This document shows positions 1-8,038 of a stretch of 40,363 nt of DNA, piece after piece. Numbering within the stretch: the first letter of the stretch is position 1; each line of letters starts with the position of its first letter. The notes beneath the pieces were generated by a model that saw only the letters and a program-made list of their open reading frames with translations, was not told the DNA's origin and ran no database searches. Where the stretch lies: the NCBI RefSeq assembly GCF_050337105.1, contig NZ_JAKJSQ010000041.1, positions 1-40,363 of the forward strand, written 5' to 3'. The stretch is from Aliivibrio_A kagoshimensis (GTDB taxonomy: Bacteria > Pseudomonadota > Gammaproteobacteria > Enterobacterales > Vibrionaceae). The position numbers and the translations under genes are program-made.

Positions 1-36
1 GTGATAAATAATATTATATGGATGTAAGGGGGTTAT

Positions 37-714
37 ATGTGGTTTTTGGAAGAAATATNCTCAGAGGATGAGACAACAGTTGGTTATTTTCTGATCATAA
101 GAAATGACAGATCCAACAATCTAAATCATCAATTAAAAGAAGAGCGAATATTAACGAATGTTCTGTATGATCATACTTTCAATATTAACAAATCACTTAT
201 TAAAAAGAATGCACCACTTTTTTTTTGGTTATCATCAGAATCCCTCACTAATTCTGCCATGCTAAAGAAGTTATCAAGGATAGCCAACGTATTTAATATC
301 GTTATTGAGTTGAAAGAAGAACAATTATTGTGTCATGAACTACTTATTAAGATTGATTTTCTTCAGAGTGTAGGAGTAGAAATATGCATTAATGATTCGT
401 TTAATCGGTTGTTATGCGATGAGGGTGAGATGATCAAAATGTCCGACTATGTGAAAGTAGATGCGTCATTGGATTACGGCAAAAGCAAACGAAATCAGCT
501 TGAAGGATACCAACGTCACGGATGTAAAGTTATTCTATGTAATGTTGATGATAGATCACAGGCGGCTACGCAGTATTACTGGGCGAAATATGGCAGTGTT
601 TATGCTCCCACTGTTCGGTTTTGCGAGCAGAAACAGCAGTCTGTTTTATTGCTTGATGATAGTTATGAAAGGCAAGCTTTAGGAAACTTAAATCAATGGT
701 TAGAGAGAAGGTAA
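37..714 (+). CDS. Degenerate EAL-domain-like protein
   Basis: 225-residue stand-alone protein resembling an EAL (c-di-GMP phosphodiesterase) fold that has lost its catalytic residues. Around residues 88-92 IVIEL matches the FEITE strand. NDSF (119-122) sits where active enzymes have DDFG. YVKVD (138-142) keeps the KxD strand. CNVDD (168-172) replaces the AE-VET segment, and no EAL signature is visible in the first 40 residues. Inference: a non-enzymatic EAL regulator (the YdiV type is a known example) that binds a nucleotide or a protein partner. A good ribosome binding site (AAGGGGG, 26-32) precedes the ATG, so the gene is probably complete although it lies at the window edge. Residue 8 is unknown because base 59 is N. 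The family assignment rests on weak similarity. Confidence 0.5.
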   Translation: MWFLEEIXSEDETTVGYFLIIRNDRSNNLNHQLKEERILTNVLYDHTFNINKSLIKKNAPLFFWLSSESLTNSAMLKKLSRIANVFNIVIELKEEQLLCHELLIKIDFLQSVGVEICINDSFNRLLCDEGEMIKMSDYVKVDASLDYGKSKRNQLEGYQRHGCKVILCNVDDRSQAATQYYWAKYGSVYAPTVRFCEQKQQSVLLLDDSYERQALGNLNQWLERR

Positions 715-886
715 GAAAAGGCAAGGAAAAGGTGTTTAAAGTGAGGGGTGAGTTTTTTATCAGTAATTAAAGTGAGATATGACAGCCATTAGAAGTCGTT
801 GTAATTGAAAAGAACACAATAAAACCCTAAAGTTAACTAACTATGTATCATTTGTATTCTAAATGTAACAGGTGGCATAAATATAC

Positions 887-895
887 TGCTATAAT
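887..895 (+). promoter_or_regulatory. Extended -10 promoter of the HBM-type MCP gene
   Basis: TGC-TATAAT is an extended -10 element 32 bases before the MCP start codon. No good -35 hexamer is present at 17 bp, which extended -10 promoters tolerate. The region 715-886 shows no other gene. Confidence 0.45.
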
Positions 896-927
896 GACAA
901 TACTCACCTAGAAAGAAGTTTAGAACT

Positions 928-2748
928 ATGACTATAAAACAGAAATTAATTTTATTAACCCTCCTTTCGATTGTTGCGCTATCAGGAGTGGCCTTTTCAG
1001 GTTGGTATTCACAACAGAAAGTGCTCGTCTTGAATAATGAAGCGACCATTGTCTCGAATATGGAGGTGACGTTGTTAAATTTAAGACGTAACGAGAAAGA
1101 TTTCTTAAGCCGTGAAAACGTAAAATATATTGATACCTTCAAGAAAAATTACGCCAGCTTAAAAGCATTTAATCAAGAATTGCAAGCATCTCTAATCTCC
1201 AGCGGATTTGAATTCAACTTCTCAAATATAGATGCTTCGTTAGAAAACTATGCTCAAGGTTTTTACAAAGTCGGTGAAGGATATAAAGCATTAGGGGTGA
1301 AAGGTAATGAAGGGGTGATTGACTCTTTTAAGAGTGAGTCAACACAGTTCCTATCGTCTATCCAACCGTCTATGCGGTATGAGTATCAGTCACTCGTAGA
1401 TGATGTTATGTTGTTTTATTACTCTGATAATCTTGAATATATAGACGATTATAACAAACGTAAAGAGAATTTAACCAGCGATCTAGTGTATCAGAATGAC
1501 GAAGAAATAACCAAAATTCACGCAATCGTTTTGGAATTAGTAAACGTAAAAACTGAATTAGGGTTAAGCTACTCAGAAGGATTAAAAGGGGTTATTCGTG
1601 AGCGTTCAAGAACGGCGGAAGGTTATTTTAAAGAGTTGAGTAAAACCGTTAATGAACGTATAGAAAATGAGAAATCTCTGACGCTAAAATACAGCATCAT
1701 ATTTGTTGTGCTGTTGATTATCGTGTCAACGGTCGTTACGTCGATTATTAGTCGCGATATTAGAAAACGTATTTCTGGTCTATTAATGACCATGACCACC
1801 ATTTCAGAAAACCAAGATTTGACGATTCAAGCGGATGGTAGTGGTAAAGATGAATTAGCCGAAGTGGCCACCAGTTTTAATCAGTTCCTTACAAATCTGC
1901 GTAACCTTATTGAAGAGAGTAAAGTCGTCAGTTTAGCGGTAGGTTCTGCATCGGAAGAGTTACTGCAAAATAGCCAGTCAACGTCAGACTCCTTGTCGAA
2001 GCAAGAAGATGAAACTCGTCTGGTTGCTACCTCAATTGTCGAGATGGCAGGAACTATCTCAGATATTTCGGCCAACACAGAGCAAGCGGCAGAAAATGCG
2101 CGTCAAAGCCACATCAAAGCAGGGGAAGGAAGCTCTCAAGTAGAAAAAACCTGTGGCACCATCTCTCATTTATCAACTCAGTTGTCTGAAGCGTCGAATG
2201 AAGTGACCAACTTATCTGAGTTATCCCATTCGATTGGTTCAGTGCTTGATGTTATTCGTGATATTGCAGAGCAAACGAATCTATTGGCATTAAACGCGGC
2301 GATAGAGGCGGCACGAGCAGGGGATCAAGGACGTGGCTTTGCTGTGGTTGCAGATGAAGTGCGTGCATTAGCCCAGCGTACAAGCAAATCGACAGAAGAG
2401 ATCTCTTCTATCATTAACTCGCTACAGAAACAGACGCATGAAGTAGTCGGCAAAATTTCGGTGTGTCGTGAATTGGGTGAAGACAGTGTTAACGAAGCCT
2501 CTTCGGCTCAAGAGAAGTTGAATGAGATCATTATTGAGATGCAATCCATCATGGACAACAGCTCGCAAATTGCAGAGGCACTTGATCAACAGAAGATAGT
2601 AAGTGAAGAGGTTAATCAGAATGTTACTGCGATACAAGAGATAACGGGGGGGAATAACCGTTCTGTGTCAGAGAACTCAGTGGCAGTACAAAGCATTGTG
2701 GAGCAAGTGTCGGGATTAAGCAGCTCAATCTCGAAATTTAAATCGTAA
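928..2748 (+). CDS. Methyl-accepting chemotaxis protein, HBM-like sensor
   Basis: Transmembrane chemoreceptor of 606 residues that would signal to CheA/CheW. It has an N-terminal membrane helix (about 7-27), a helical periplasmic sensor (about 30-255), a second membrane helix (256-275), a HAMP domain (about 276-330) and a C-terminal signalling hairpin. The hairpin tip carries the hallmark DIAEQTNLLALNAAIEAARA followed by RGFAVVADEVRALAQRT. The sensor contains NLRRNEKDFLSR (51-62) and then a Tyr-rich helix, which is typical of helical bimodular (HBM) or long four-helix-bundle sensors known to bind organic acids. The ligand cannot be read from sequence. It is transcribed alone, with its own promoter-like element and terminator. 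Confidence 0.93.
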   Translation: MTIKQKLILLTLLSIVALSGVAFSGWYSQQKVLVLNNEATIVSNMEVTLLNLRRNEKDFLSRENVKYIDTFKKNYASLKAFNQELQASLISSGFEFNFSNIDASLENYAQGFYKVGEGYKALGVKGNEGVIDSFKSESTQFLSSIQPSMRYEYQSLVDDVMLFYYSDNLEYIDDYNKRKENLTSDLVYQNDEEITKIHAIVLELVNVKTELGLSYSEGLKGVIRERSRTAEGYFKELSKTVNERIENEKSLTLKYSIIFVVLLIIVSTVVTSIISRDIRKRISGLLMTMTTISENQDLTIQADGSGKDELAEVATSFNQFLTNLRNLIEESKVVSLAVGSASEELLQNSQSTSDSLSKQEDETRLVATSIVEMAGTISDISANTEQAAENARQSHIKAGEGSSQVEKTCGTISHLSTQLSEASNEVTNLSELSHSIGSVLDVIRDIAEQTNLLALNAAIEAARAGDQGRGFAVVADEVRALAQRTSKSTEEISSIINSLQKQTHEVVGKISVCRELGEDSVNEASSAQEKLNEIIIEMQSIMDNSSQIAEALDQQKIVSEEVNQNVTAIQEITGGNNRSVSENSVAVQSIVEQVSGLSSSISKFKS

Positions 2749-2764
2749 ATAGTCGTATAATAGT

Positions 2765-2798
2765 AAAACGAGCCTGCATTGGGCTCGTTTTTTGTTTT
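2765..2798 (+). terminator. Rho-independent terminator after MCP gene
   Basis: Stem AAAACGAGCC / GGCTCGTTTT around a 7-nt loop, followed by a T-rich tail. It lies 17 bases after the MCP stop codon and separates it from the helicase gene. Confidence 0.85.
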
Positions 2799-2817
2799 GA
2801 TCTGATGCATATTGCAC

Positions 2818-2823
2818 TATAAT
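2818..2823 (+). promoter_or_regulatory. Putative -10 box of helicase gene
   Basis: TATAAT lies 55 bases before the helicase ATG. The -35 region (TTTTGA at 2795-2800, 17-bp spacing) is poor, so this is tentative. Confidence 0.35.
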
Positions 2824-2878
2824 CTGCGACCGTATTTTGGTTCGGTTATTTACCGCCGCACGCATTAGGAATTAGCAT

Positions 2879-4156
2879 ATGTCATTTTCATCACAAGGTT
2901 TCTCCCAAGAAGTCGTTCAAGCATTAACGGAATGCGGTTATGAAAAACTCACTCCGATTCAACAAGCAGCTATTCCTGTGGCACGTAAAGGTCACGATAT
3001 TCTTGCCAATGCGCAAACTGGAACCGGCAAAACAGCAGCCTTTGCACTACCGATTATCCAGCAACTGCTTAACCAACCGAAACCAAGAGTACGCTCAAGA
3101 GTTCGTGCGTTAATTTTGGCGCCAACAAGAGAGTTGGCAGCACAAATTGCTGACAATATTGAGCAATACACCAAATACACCGATTTAAAAGTTGCCGCTA
3201 TTTATGGTGGAAACAAAATGTCATCGCAAGTTCGAAGATTGGAAGAGGGGTTAGATATTTTAGTCGCCACTCCGGGTCGTTTAACTGAACACATGGAACT
3301 GCGTAACGTAAATATTAGCAATCTTGAGTTTCTGGTTTTTGATGAAGCAGACAGAATGTTAGATATGGGTTTCATCAACGCGATTCGTAACATTATGATG
3401 GCAGTGAATACTGCTCCTCAGATCATGATGTTCTCAGCGACAACCTCGACACAAGTTAACCTACTGTCCAATGATATTTTACGAAAACCAAAGCGCATCT
3501 CTGTGGATCGTGAAAACACCACGGCGGATACTGTTTCGCACGTTGTCTATCCAGTAGAAGAGAAACGCAAACATGAGCTTTTGTCTGAATTGATTGGCAA
3601 AAAGAACTGGAAACAGGTGCTGGTGTTCGTTAACTATAAAGAGAACGCTAACATGCTGGTGAAAGAGCTTAAGCTCGATGGGATTAAAGCAGTTTTGTGT
3701 CACGGTGACAAAGCACAAAGCGCACGCAGACGTGCTCTTGATGAGTTTAAAGAGGGTAAAGCGCGCGTTATGGTGGCTACCGATGTTGCTGCTAGGGGAT
3801 TAGACATTGCTGATCTGCCTTATGTGGTGAACTACGATATGCCATTCCTAGCTGAAGATTACGTTCATCGTATTGGTCGTACTGGCCGTGCGGGCAAAAA
3901 AGGGAACGCCATCTCATTCGTGAGCCGTGAAGAGGAGTTATCGCTGGTTCAAGTAGAAACATTAATTGAGCAGCGTATTCACCGAGTTATTCTAGATGGA
4001 TATGAACCAACTAACCGTGATGCGTTGATTCAAAAGATGCATAGCAAACCTGCATTTAAAGATCGTAAAAGTCGTACTAACAATCCAAGTGCTGACCAAG
4101 CATCTGCAGAGCGACGTGCTCGTCTACGCTCAGCGATAAAAAATAAGAAAGCATAG
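2879..4156 (+). CDS. DEAD-box ATP-dependent RNA helicase, RhlE-like
   Basis: 425-residue RNA helicase with the full set of family motifs: Q motif (FSQEVVQAL...TPIQQAAIP), motif I AQTGTGKT, Ia PTRELA, II DEAD (in VFDEADRMLDMGF), III SAT, V ATDVAARGLDI and VI HRIGRTGRAG. The short basic C-terminal tail (KSRTNN...RRARLRSAIKNKK) and the spacing of the motifs fit the RhlE subgroup. The expected role is ATP-driven unwinding of RNA in decay or ribosome assembly. AGGA at 2867-2870 supports the ATG. It is monocistronic and convergent with the exonuclease gene. Confidence 0.93.
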   Translation: MSFSSQGFSQEVVQALTECGYEKLTPIQQAAIPVARKGHDILANAQTGTGKTAAFALPIIQQLLNQPKPRVRSRVRALILAPTRELAAQIADNIEQYTKYTDLKVAAIYGGNKMSSQVRRLEEGLDILVATPGRLTEHMELRNVNISNLEFLVFDEADRMLDMGFINAIRNIMMAVNTAPQIMMFSATTSTQVNLLSNDILRKPKRISVDRENTTADTVSHVVYPVEEKRKHELLSELIGKKNWKQVLVFVNYKENANMLVKELKLDGIKAVLCHGDKAQSARRRALDEFKEGKARVMVATDVAARGLDIADLPYVVNYDMPFLAEDYVHRIGRTGRAGKKGNAISFVSREEELSLVQVETLIEQRIHRVILDGYEPTNRDALIQKMHSKPAFKDRKSRTNNPSADQASAERRARLRSAIKNKKA

Positions 4157-4170
4157 TTTATATACGTAAT

Positions 4171-4211
4171 AAAAAAAGGCTGAAGATACTCATTATCTTC
4201 AGCCTTTTTTT
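4171..4211. terminator. Bidirectional terminator
   Basis: An 18-bp perfect stem with an A7 run on one side and a T7 run on the other (AAAAAAAGGCTGAAGATA pairing across a CTCAT loop). It can end transcription both of the helicase (+) and of the exonuclease operon (-). Confidence 0.92.
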
Positions 4212-4238
4212 ATGTCAGCGAATAACTCGCAGTATGAG

Positions 4239-4868
4239 TTAGCTGGAAAGGCTAGTCAGTTTGTTGAACACTTGAGCTTTAGCCGTTTTACTGATGGTTC
4301 GCATTAACGAAAAATCAGGTCGCTGAATGTTAAATGTCACGTCGAGTTCATCGAGCATGACTAACCACAGTTTAGCTGTCATTTCGGTATCAGCTAACGC
4401 GCGGTGAAACACCCCATCGTTGTCGATATTTTTATACTCAACCAAGCCACCGAGTTTATGATTAGGGGCATCTTGAAATAGACGACGAGCGATAAGCATA
4501 GAGCAGGCAAAAGTTCCGCTATAATCACGACCAATCTGATTCAATTCGGCATCTAAGAAACGCTGATCAAAAGAAGCGTTGTGTGCCACCAGGTTATGGT
4601 GACAAATAAAGTCAGCAAAGCGATCCATTACCTCGTCACAGGGCGCAGCAGTTTGCAGCATCTGATTACTGATACCAGTATAACCTTGAATAAAGCCGCT
4701 AATACGAAAACCTGGGTTCATCAGCTCTTGAAATCGGTCGACCACAATGCCATCTTCCAGCTTAACCGCACCAATCTCAATGGCGCGATCGCCTTGATTT
4801 GGTGAAAGGCCAGTTGTTTCGAAATCGAGAACGATAACATTATGGGCAGAGGTAGAAATAGTCACCAT
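4239..4868 (-). CDS. 3'-5' exonuclease, DnaQ-like (DEDDh)
   Basis: 209-residue exonuclease of the DnaQ/RNase T fold. Exo I is VLDFETTG with the Asp/Glu metal ligands, Exo II is HNASFD, and Exo III is HRALADTE (DEDDh type). It is too short and too divergent in its C-terminus to be called the replicative epsilon subunit; it is the free-standing type found in Vibrio. Substrate (DNA or RNA) is not determined by the sequence. It lies 16 bp downstream of the RRM gene and is probably co-transcribed with it, which may hint at an RNA substrate (inference only). Confidence 0.88.
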   Translation of the reverse strand: MVTISTSAHNVIVLDFETTGLSPNQGDRAIEIGAVKLEDGIVVDRFQELMNPGFRISGFIQGYTGISNQMLQTAAPCDEVMDRFADFICHHNLVAHNASFDQRFLDAELNQIGRDYSGTFACSMLIARRLFQDAPNHKLGGLVEYKNIDNDGVFHRALADTEMTAKLWLVMLDELDVTFNIQRPDFSLMRTISKTAKAQVFNKLTSLSS

Positions 4869-4884
4869 CGGTCTCGCTTAGTGA

Positions 4885-5166
4885 TTACTCTTCACTGTCA
4901 CTGTCAGAAACAGCATCACTAGCAGCCTTATCTTCTGCTTTTTTAACACGTAGCTTGTTGCCTGCGACACTAGTACCGTTTAGCGCTTTGGTTGCCGCTT
5001 TGGCTTCACCCGCTTTTGGCATCTCAACAAATGCGAAGCCTTTAGATTTTCCTGTCGCTTGATCAATGACCAAAGAACAAGACTGAACGGTGCCGTGAGT
5101 TTCAAACATATGTTGAAGTTCTTCTTCGGTCGTTGTGCGAGCTAGGTTGCGTACAAGTAGTTTCAT
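4885..5166 (-). CDS. Small RNA-binding protein, single RRM
   Basis: 93 residues forming one RNA recognition motif. RNP2 is LLVRNLA at the N-terminus and RNP1 is KSKGFAFVEM around residues 42-51. An acidic Ser/Asp/Glu tail (SDSDSEE) follows. Such one-RRM proteins bind single-stranded RNA in bacteria, but their targets are mostly unknown. It is first in a two-gene operon with the exonuclease. The region upstream (5167-5330) shows no other gene and serves this gene and the divergent one. Confidence 0.9.
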   Translation of the reverse strand: MKLLVRNLARTTTEEELQHMFETHGTVQSCSLVIDQATGKSKGFAFVEMPKAGEAKAATKALNGTSVAGNKLRVKKAEDKAASDAVSDSDSEE

Positions 5167-5330
5167 GATAATGCCATTATTTGGTAGGATTTTGACGCTG
5201 ATTATCCCAGATAGTTTGGGATAAGCAATCTAAGATGCAGAGTATACAGAAATTGATGCAAACTGCTTGTTTTCTTTAACTCGCACTATGGTTAGAATAG
5301 CGGAAATTTTCAGCCAAACCGTGAGATATT

Positions 5331-5786
5331 ATGGAACGCGACTATACCTTTAACTGCTTAGTGACTATGCCTCGCCATGAACTTGAAGAGTTTAGCCACC
5401 GAGTCGTGAGTAGAATGGTTCCCGAAGAGAGCATGCAAGAGATCTTTACGTTTGAGCATGATGATTCAGCCAGTGAAGATAGAAAACAGACTGCCCAGTT
5501 AGACGCCATGTTACGTTTAGTCGCGGTCGCCTTAGGTGAGGTGCAATATGCGTTTTCAGAGTCCGACAATGCCTCTCAAAACAGCCAGCGTATGCAGCGA
5601 CTTATTTTGTGGCACAGTTATGCGATGCTGTTTAACTTAGAAGAGGCCGTTACTCTTGAACAACACTGTGAGTTAGCGGAAGAGTTAGTTCAAACTCCGC
5701 CGAAAGAGACATTAGGTTGGTTAGCTGCACTGTCAAAATTGCTGCAACAATACTCTGAATTGGCAGCTAAAAACGGCAACCAATAG
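5331..5786 (+). CDS. Conserved hypothetical protein
   Basis: 151-residue soluble, acidic, mostly alpha-helical protein with no signal peptide, membrane segment or catalytic motif that I recognise. The N-terminus (MERDYTFNCLVTMPRHELEEF) is followed by helices rich in Gln, Glu and Leu. It is divergent from the RRM gene and ends 5 bp from the convergent acpH gene. Codon use looks like the neighbours, so it is likely a real gene. I assign no function. Confidence 0.7.
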   Translation: MERDYTFNCLVTMPRHELEEFSHRVVSRMVPEESMQEIFTFEHDDSASEDRKQTAQLDAMLRLVAVALGEVQYAFSESDNASQNSQRMQRLILWHSYAMLFNLEEAVTLEQHCELAEELVQTPPKETLGWLAALSKLLQQYSELAAKNGNQ

Positions 5787-5791
5787 AAAGC

Positions 5792-6376
5792 TTAAGAACG
5801 GTTTACCTGCTTTATCGCTGTATCTATCAAGTGTGGATACAGCTTTTTAAATAGAGCAAGCAAAGGGTCGTAGTGTTCCAAAAGCGGTTGATTACAAGCG
5901 GCTAACGGAGCCATTCTCTCACTGCGTAACGACATCCTATGTAAGGCAAAGCTGATATTCTCCATTTCAGCGTATGACTCCAGCCAACGCCCTTGCCACA
6001 TCGATTGAGTGACTTGTAAAAAACGAGGCGGAAACTGAATGGGTTGACTCTGAATATCTCGCTGCGTCTCTTTGCAAAACACTCTTAATGAAGTTGGATG
6101 GTAATCTGCCCAATGCCTAGCAAGGCAGTGATCCCAAAACATATCCAACGCGATCGGCGCGAATCTTCTTTGGTGATCAGGAAAGAGACTCTTGGCCACT
6201 TTACTATCATCGTGGGCATCAATATAGCTATCAATAAAACGGTGTAATCGAATACCGCTGGCAATTGAAGGGACAAAATGATTATCTGGATTCCCTTTTA
6301 CAAAATCGCCTAATAAATTCCCTGCTAAACTGCTTTGGCAGCGATGTGCGATATGAAGATGGGCTAAAAAATTCAA
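5792..6376 (-). CDS. acpH: Acyl carrier protein phosphodiesterase
   Basis: AcpH removes the 4'-phosphopantetheine group from holo-ACP, giving apo-ACP. The N-terminus NFLAHLHIA, then LLGDFVKG and GIRLHRFIDSYID, with a later FWDHCLARHW, match the HD-related AcpH family. I chose a TTG start at 6376 over the ATG at 6409: it gives the family N-terminus (M)NFLAHLH, makes a 194-residue product, and starts one base after the EamA stop codon instead of overlapping it. AGGC about 12 bases upstream is the only ribosome-site candidate. It is likely co-transcribed with the EamA gene. Confidence 0.85.
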   Translation of the reverse strand: MNFLAHLHIAHRCQSSLAGNLLGDFVKGNPDNHFVPSIASGIRLHRFIDSYIDAHDDSKVAKSLFPDHQRRFAPIALDMFWDHCLARHWADYHPTSLRVFCKETQRDIQSQPIQFPPRFLQVTQSMWQGRWLESYAEMENISFALHRMSLRSERMAPLAACNQPLLEHYDPLLALFKKLYPHLIDTAIKQVNRS

Positions 6377-6377
6377 A

Positions 6378-7274
6378 TTATCGCTTTGCCTGTTTGACAC
6401 GAACAACATGTTTAGTCAGCTTGGTCACCAATTGCGGTAGCATGGATGCCATGATCATGACTAACATTAAAGAGTACTGGAACAGTGTAAACGATTCATT
6501 CATCAATATACCCCCAGCAAGGATGCCTGCGATAGGGTTAGCGATACTACCAAAAGTGATATCAACCACAGACATTCTTTGCAGTAACCATACATACAGC
6601 CCATAAGCGATAACCGTGTTAATGATGACAATCCACACAATGCCAATGAGGTTTTTTATCTCAATGTGATTGAATATCGCCATATACTGCTCTGGGTGTA
6701 CAAAGTAATCACCCACCGAAACCAGAGAGAGCAGAATTCCACCAATAATTAACTGCCAAGCAAGCACCGTTTTCCAATCCATTCTATTGGCCAGTACTTT
6801 AGTTAGCATACTGCCAGTTAATAGACATAGAATCGCTACTAACATCGCCACAATGCCAACTACGCTTAAAGAGACTTTGCTCGGGTCAAAGAGAAACCAA
6901 GTCGCTGTGACGATAATCGCACTGGCTAAAAGCTGTGTTTTGCCCGGTTTAACGCGATAAACGCAGTAAGTCATGATAATTGCAAAAACAGGTACCGTTA
7001 CCATACCTACCGAAGAGATCGCGGAAGGTAAGTTATTCGCCATCACAAAAATCATGCAGAAAAAGGCCGCAATGTTGATGGTACCAAGCACTAAAAGGCG
7101 GCCCCATTCATGAGCACGTGGCAGTTTTGGTTTAAACACCAATAGGATGATACCCGCTGGTAGAGCACGGATAGCGCCTAAAAATAGCGGTGGCCAATCA
7201 GGCAGGGTTAACTGACTAACTGCATAAGTGGTTCCCCAGAAAAAAGCAGGGATCATGGCGAGCAAAATGTTCAT
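6378..7274 (-). CDS. EamA-family (DMT superfamily) transporter
   Basis: 298 residues with about ten hydrophobic helices and the two-fold repeat of the drug/metabolite transporter superfamily (MNILLAMIPAFFWGTTYAVS is a typical EamA start; the second half contains IVWIVIINTVIAYGLYVWLLQR). It would be an inner-membrane exporter or permease with unknown substrate. The gene is divergent from a MarR regulator, and a copy of the presumed MarR operator sits directly before its start codon, so it is probably the regulated target. A basic tail (KLTKHVVRVKQAKR) faces the cytoplasm. Confidence 0.87.
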   Translation of the reverse strand: MNILLAMIPAFFWGTTYAVSQLTLPDWPPLFLGAIRALPAGIILLVFKPKLPRAHEWGRLLVLGTINIAAFFCMIFVMANNLPSAISSVGMVTVPVFAIIMTYCVYRVKPGKTQLLASAIIVTATWFLFDPSKVSLSVVGIVAMLVAILCLLTGSMLTKVLANRMDWKTVLAWQLIIGGILLSLVSVGDYFVHPEQYMAIFNHIEIKNLIGIVWIVIINTVIAYGLYVWLLQRMSVVDITFGSIANPIAGILAGGILMNESFTLFQYSLMLVMIMASMLPQLVTKLTKHVVRVKQAKR

Positions 7275-7293
7275 TAAAGTATCTTCACGTTAA
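7275..7293. promoter_or_regulatory. Putative MarR operator, copy 1
   Basis: TAAAGTATCTTCACGTTAA, found again at 7331-7349. This copy extends into an inverted repeat, TATCTT-CACGTT-AAGATA (7280-7297), and abuts the EamA start codon. Its position suggests repression of the transporter gene by the divergent MarR protein. Confidence 0.6.
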
Positions 7294-7330
7294 GATAAGG
7301 GGCGCACTTTACAGATAGAATAACTCTATG

Positions 7331-7349
7331 TAAAGTATCTTCACGTTAA
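7331..7349. promoter_or_regulatory. Putative MarR operator, copy 2
   Basis: Exact 19-bp copy of the sequence at 7275-7293, 56 bp away and 17 bp before the MarR start codon. Two copies, one next to each divergent gene, fit joint repression and autoregulation. Confidence 0.6.
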
Positions 7350-7366
7350 ATTAAATTGGCCAGTAA

Positions 7367-7849
7367 ATGGACGCGTTAGACCGAATTAAAAAGCAGTGGG
7401 CACGAGAAAGACCCGAACTAAATACGTTACCTATGCAAATTTTGGGTCGAATGGGCCGAATATACAAGTATAGTGCTGGAAATATTTCGGAATGCCATGA
7501 GAAGTATGGGATTAAGATCGGTGAGTTTGATGTGCTCGCGACACTACTTCGTTCAGGAGAACCTTATCAGCTGACCCCTTCTGAGCTCCTCACTCAACTG
7601 ATGCTCACATCCGGAGCCATGACCAACCGCATGACTCGTTTAGAAGAGAAAGGGCTAATAGAGCGTAGCCATTCCGTTGAAGATCGCCGCAGTGTTATGG
7701 TTAAACTCACCATAGAGGGCCGTTTACTCATTAATACCGCTTTGACTGAACACGTGGTCAAACAGCAGCAAATTACCAGCAGCTTAACTGAAGAGGAGCA
7801 ACAGCAAATGAATCACTTGCTGACCAAGTGGTTAAAAGAGTGGGAATAG
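7367..7849 (+). CDS. MarR-family transcriptional regulator
   Basis: 160-residue winged-helix dimer of the MarR family. Helix-turn-helix SELLTQLMLTSGAMTNRMTRLEEKGLIER (about 74-102) is followed by the wing motif VEDRRSVMVKLT, the family signature DRR. Most relatives are ligand-sensing repressors of adjacent transport or stress genes. The divergent EamA transporter and the duplicated operator in between point to local control. The ribosome binding site is weak. The ligand is unknown. Confidence 0.92.
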   Translation: MDALDRIKKQWARERPELNTLPMQILGRMGRIYKYSAGNISECHEKYGIKIGEFDVLATLLRSGEPYQLTPSELLTQLMLTSGAMTNRMTRLEEKGLIERSHSVEDRRSVMVKLTIEGRLLINTALTEHVVKQQQITSSLTEEEQQQMNHLLTKWLKEWE

Positions 7850-7997
7850 CAAATATCATCAGTAAATTAGTGAAAGGTGAAATGAACTTGGGCGAGAGAG
7901 CAAATAATAAAATAAGGAGTAGAGTGCTAGTATGTTGTTTATGGACTAAAAATATAATTCTCTTAATCTTCCACAATAAAAGCACACACTTTTTATG

Positions 7998-8018
7998 ATA
8001 TGATGTACTGATTCATAT
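7998..8018. promoter_or_regulatory. Possible operator upstream of WYL regulator
   Basis: Inverted repeat ATATGA-N9-TCATAT, 20 bp before the WYL start codon and overlapping a -10-like TATGAT. It could be an autoregulatory site. The arms are short and AT-rich, so chance is possible. The rest of 7850-8038 shows nothing else. Confidence 0.3.
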
Positions 8019-8038
8019 GATTGATAAGGTTGTTAATA

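Noticed and set aside
871..895. Possible sigma-54 promoter (TGGCAT...TGCT) before the first MCP
   Set aside because: The GG to GC spacing is 12, not the required 10; the TATAAT extended -10 explains the site better.
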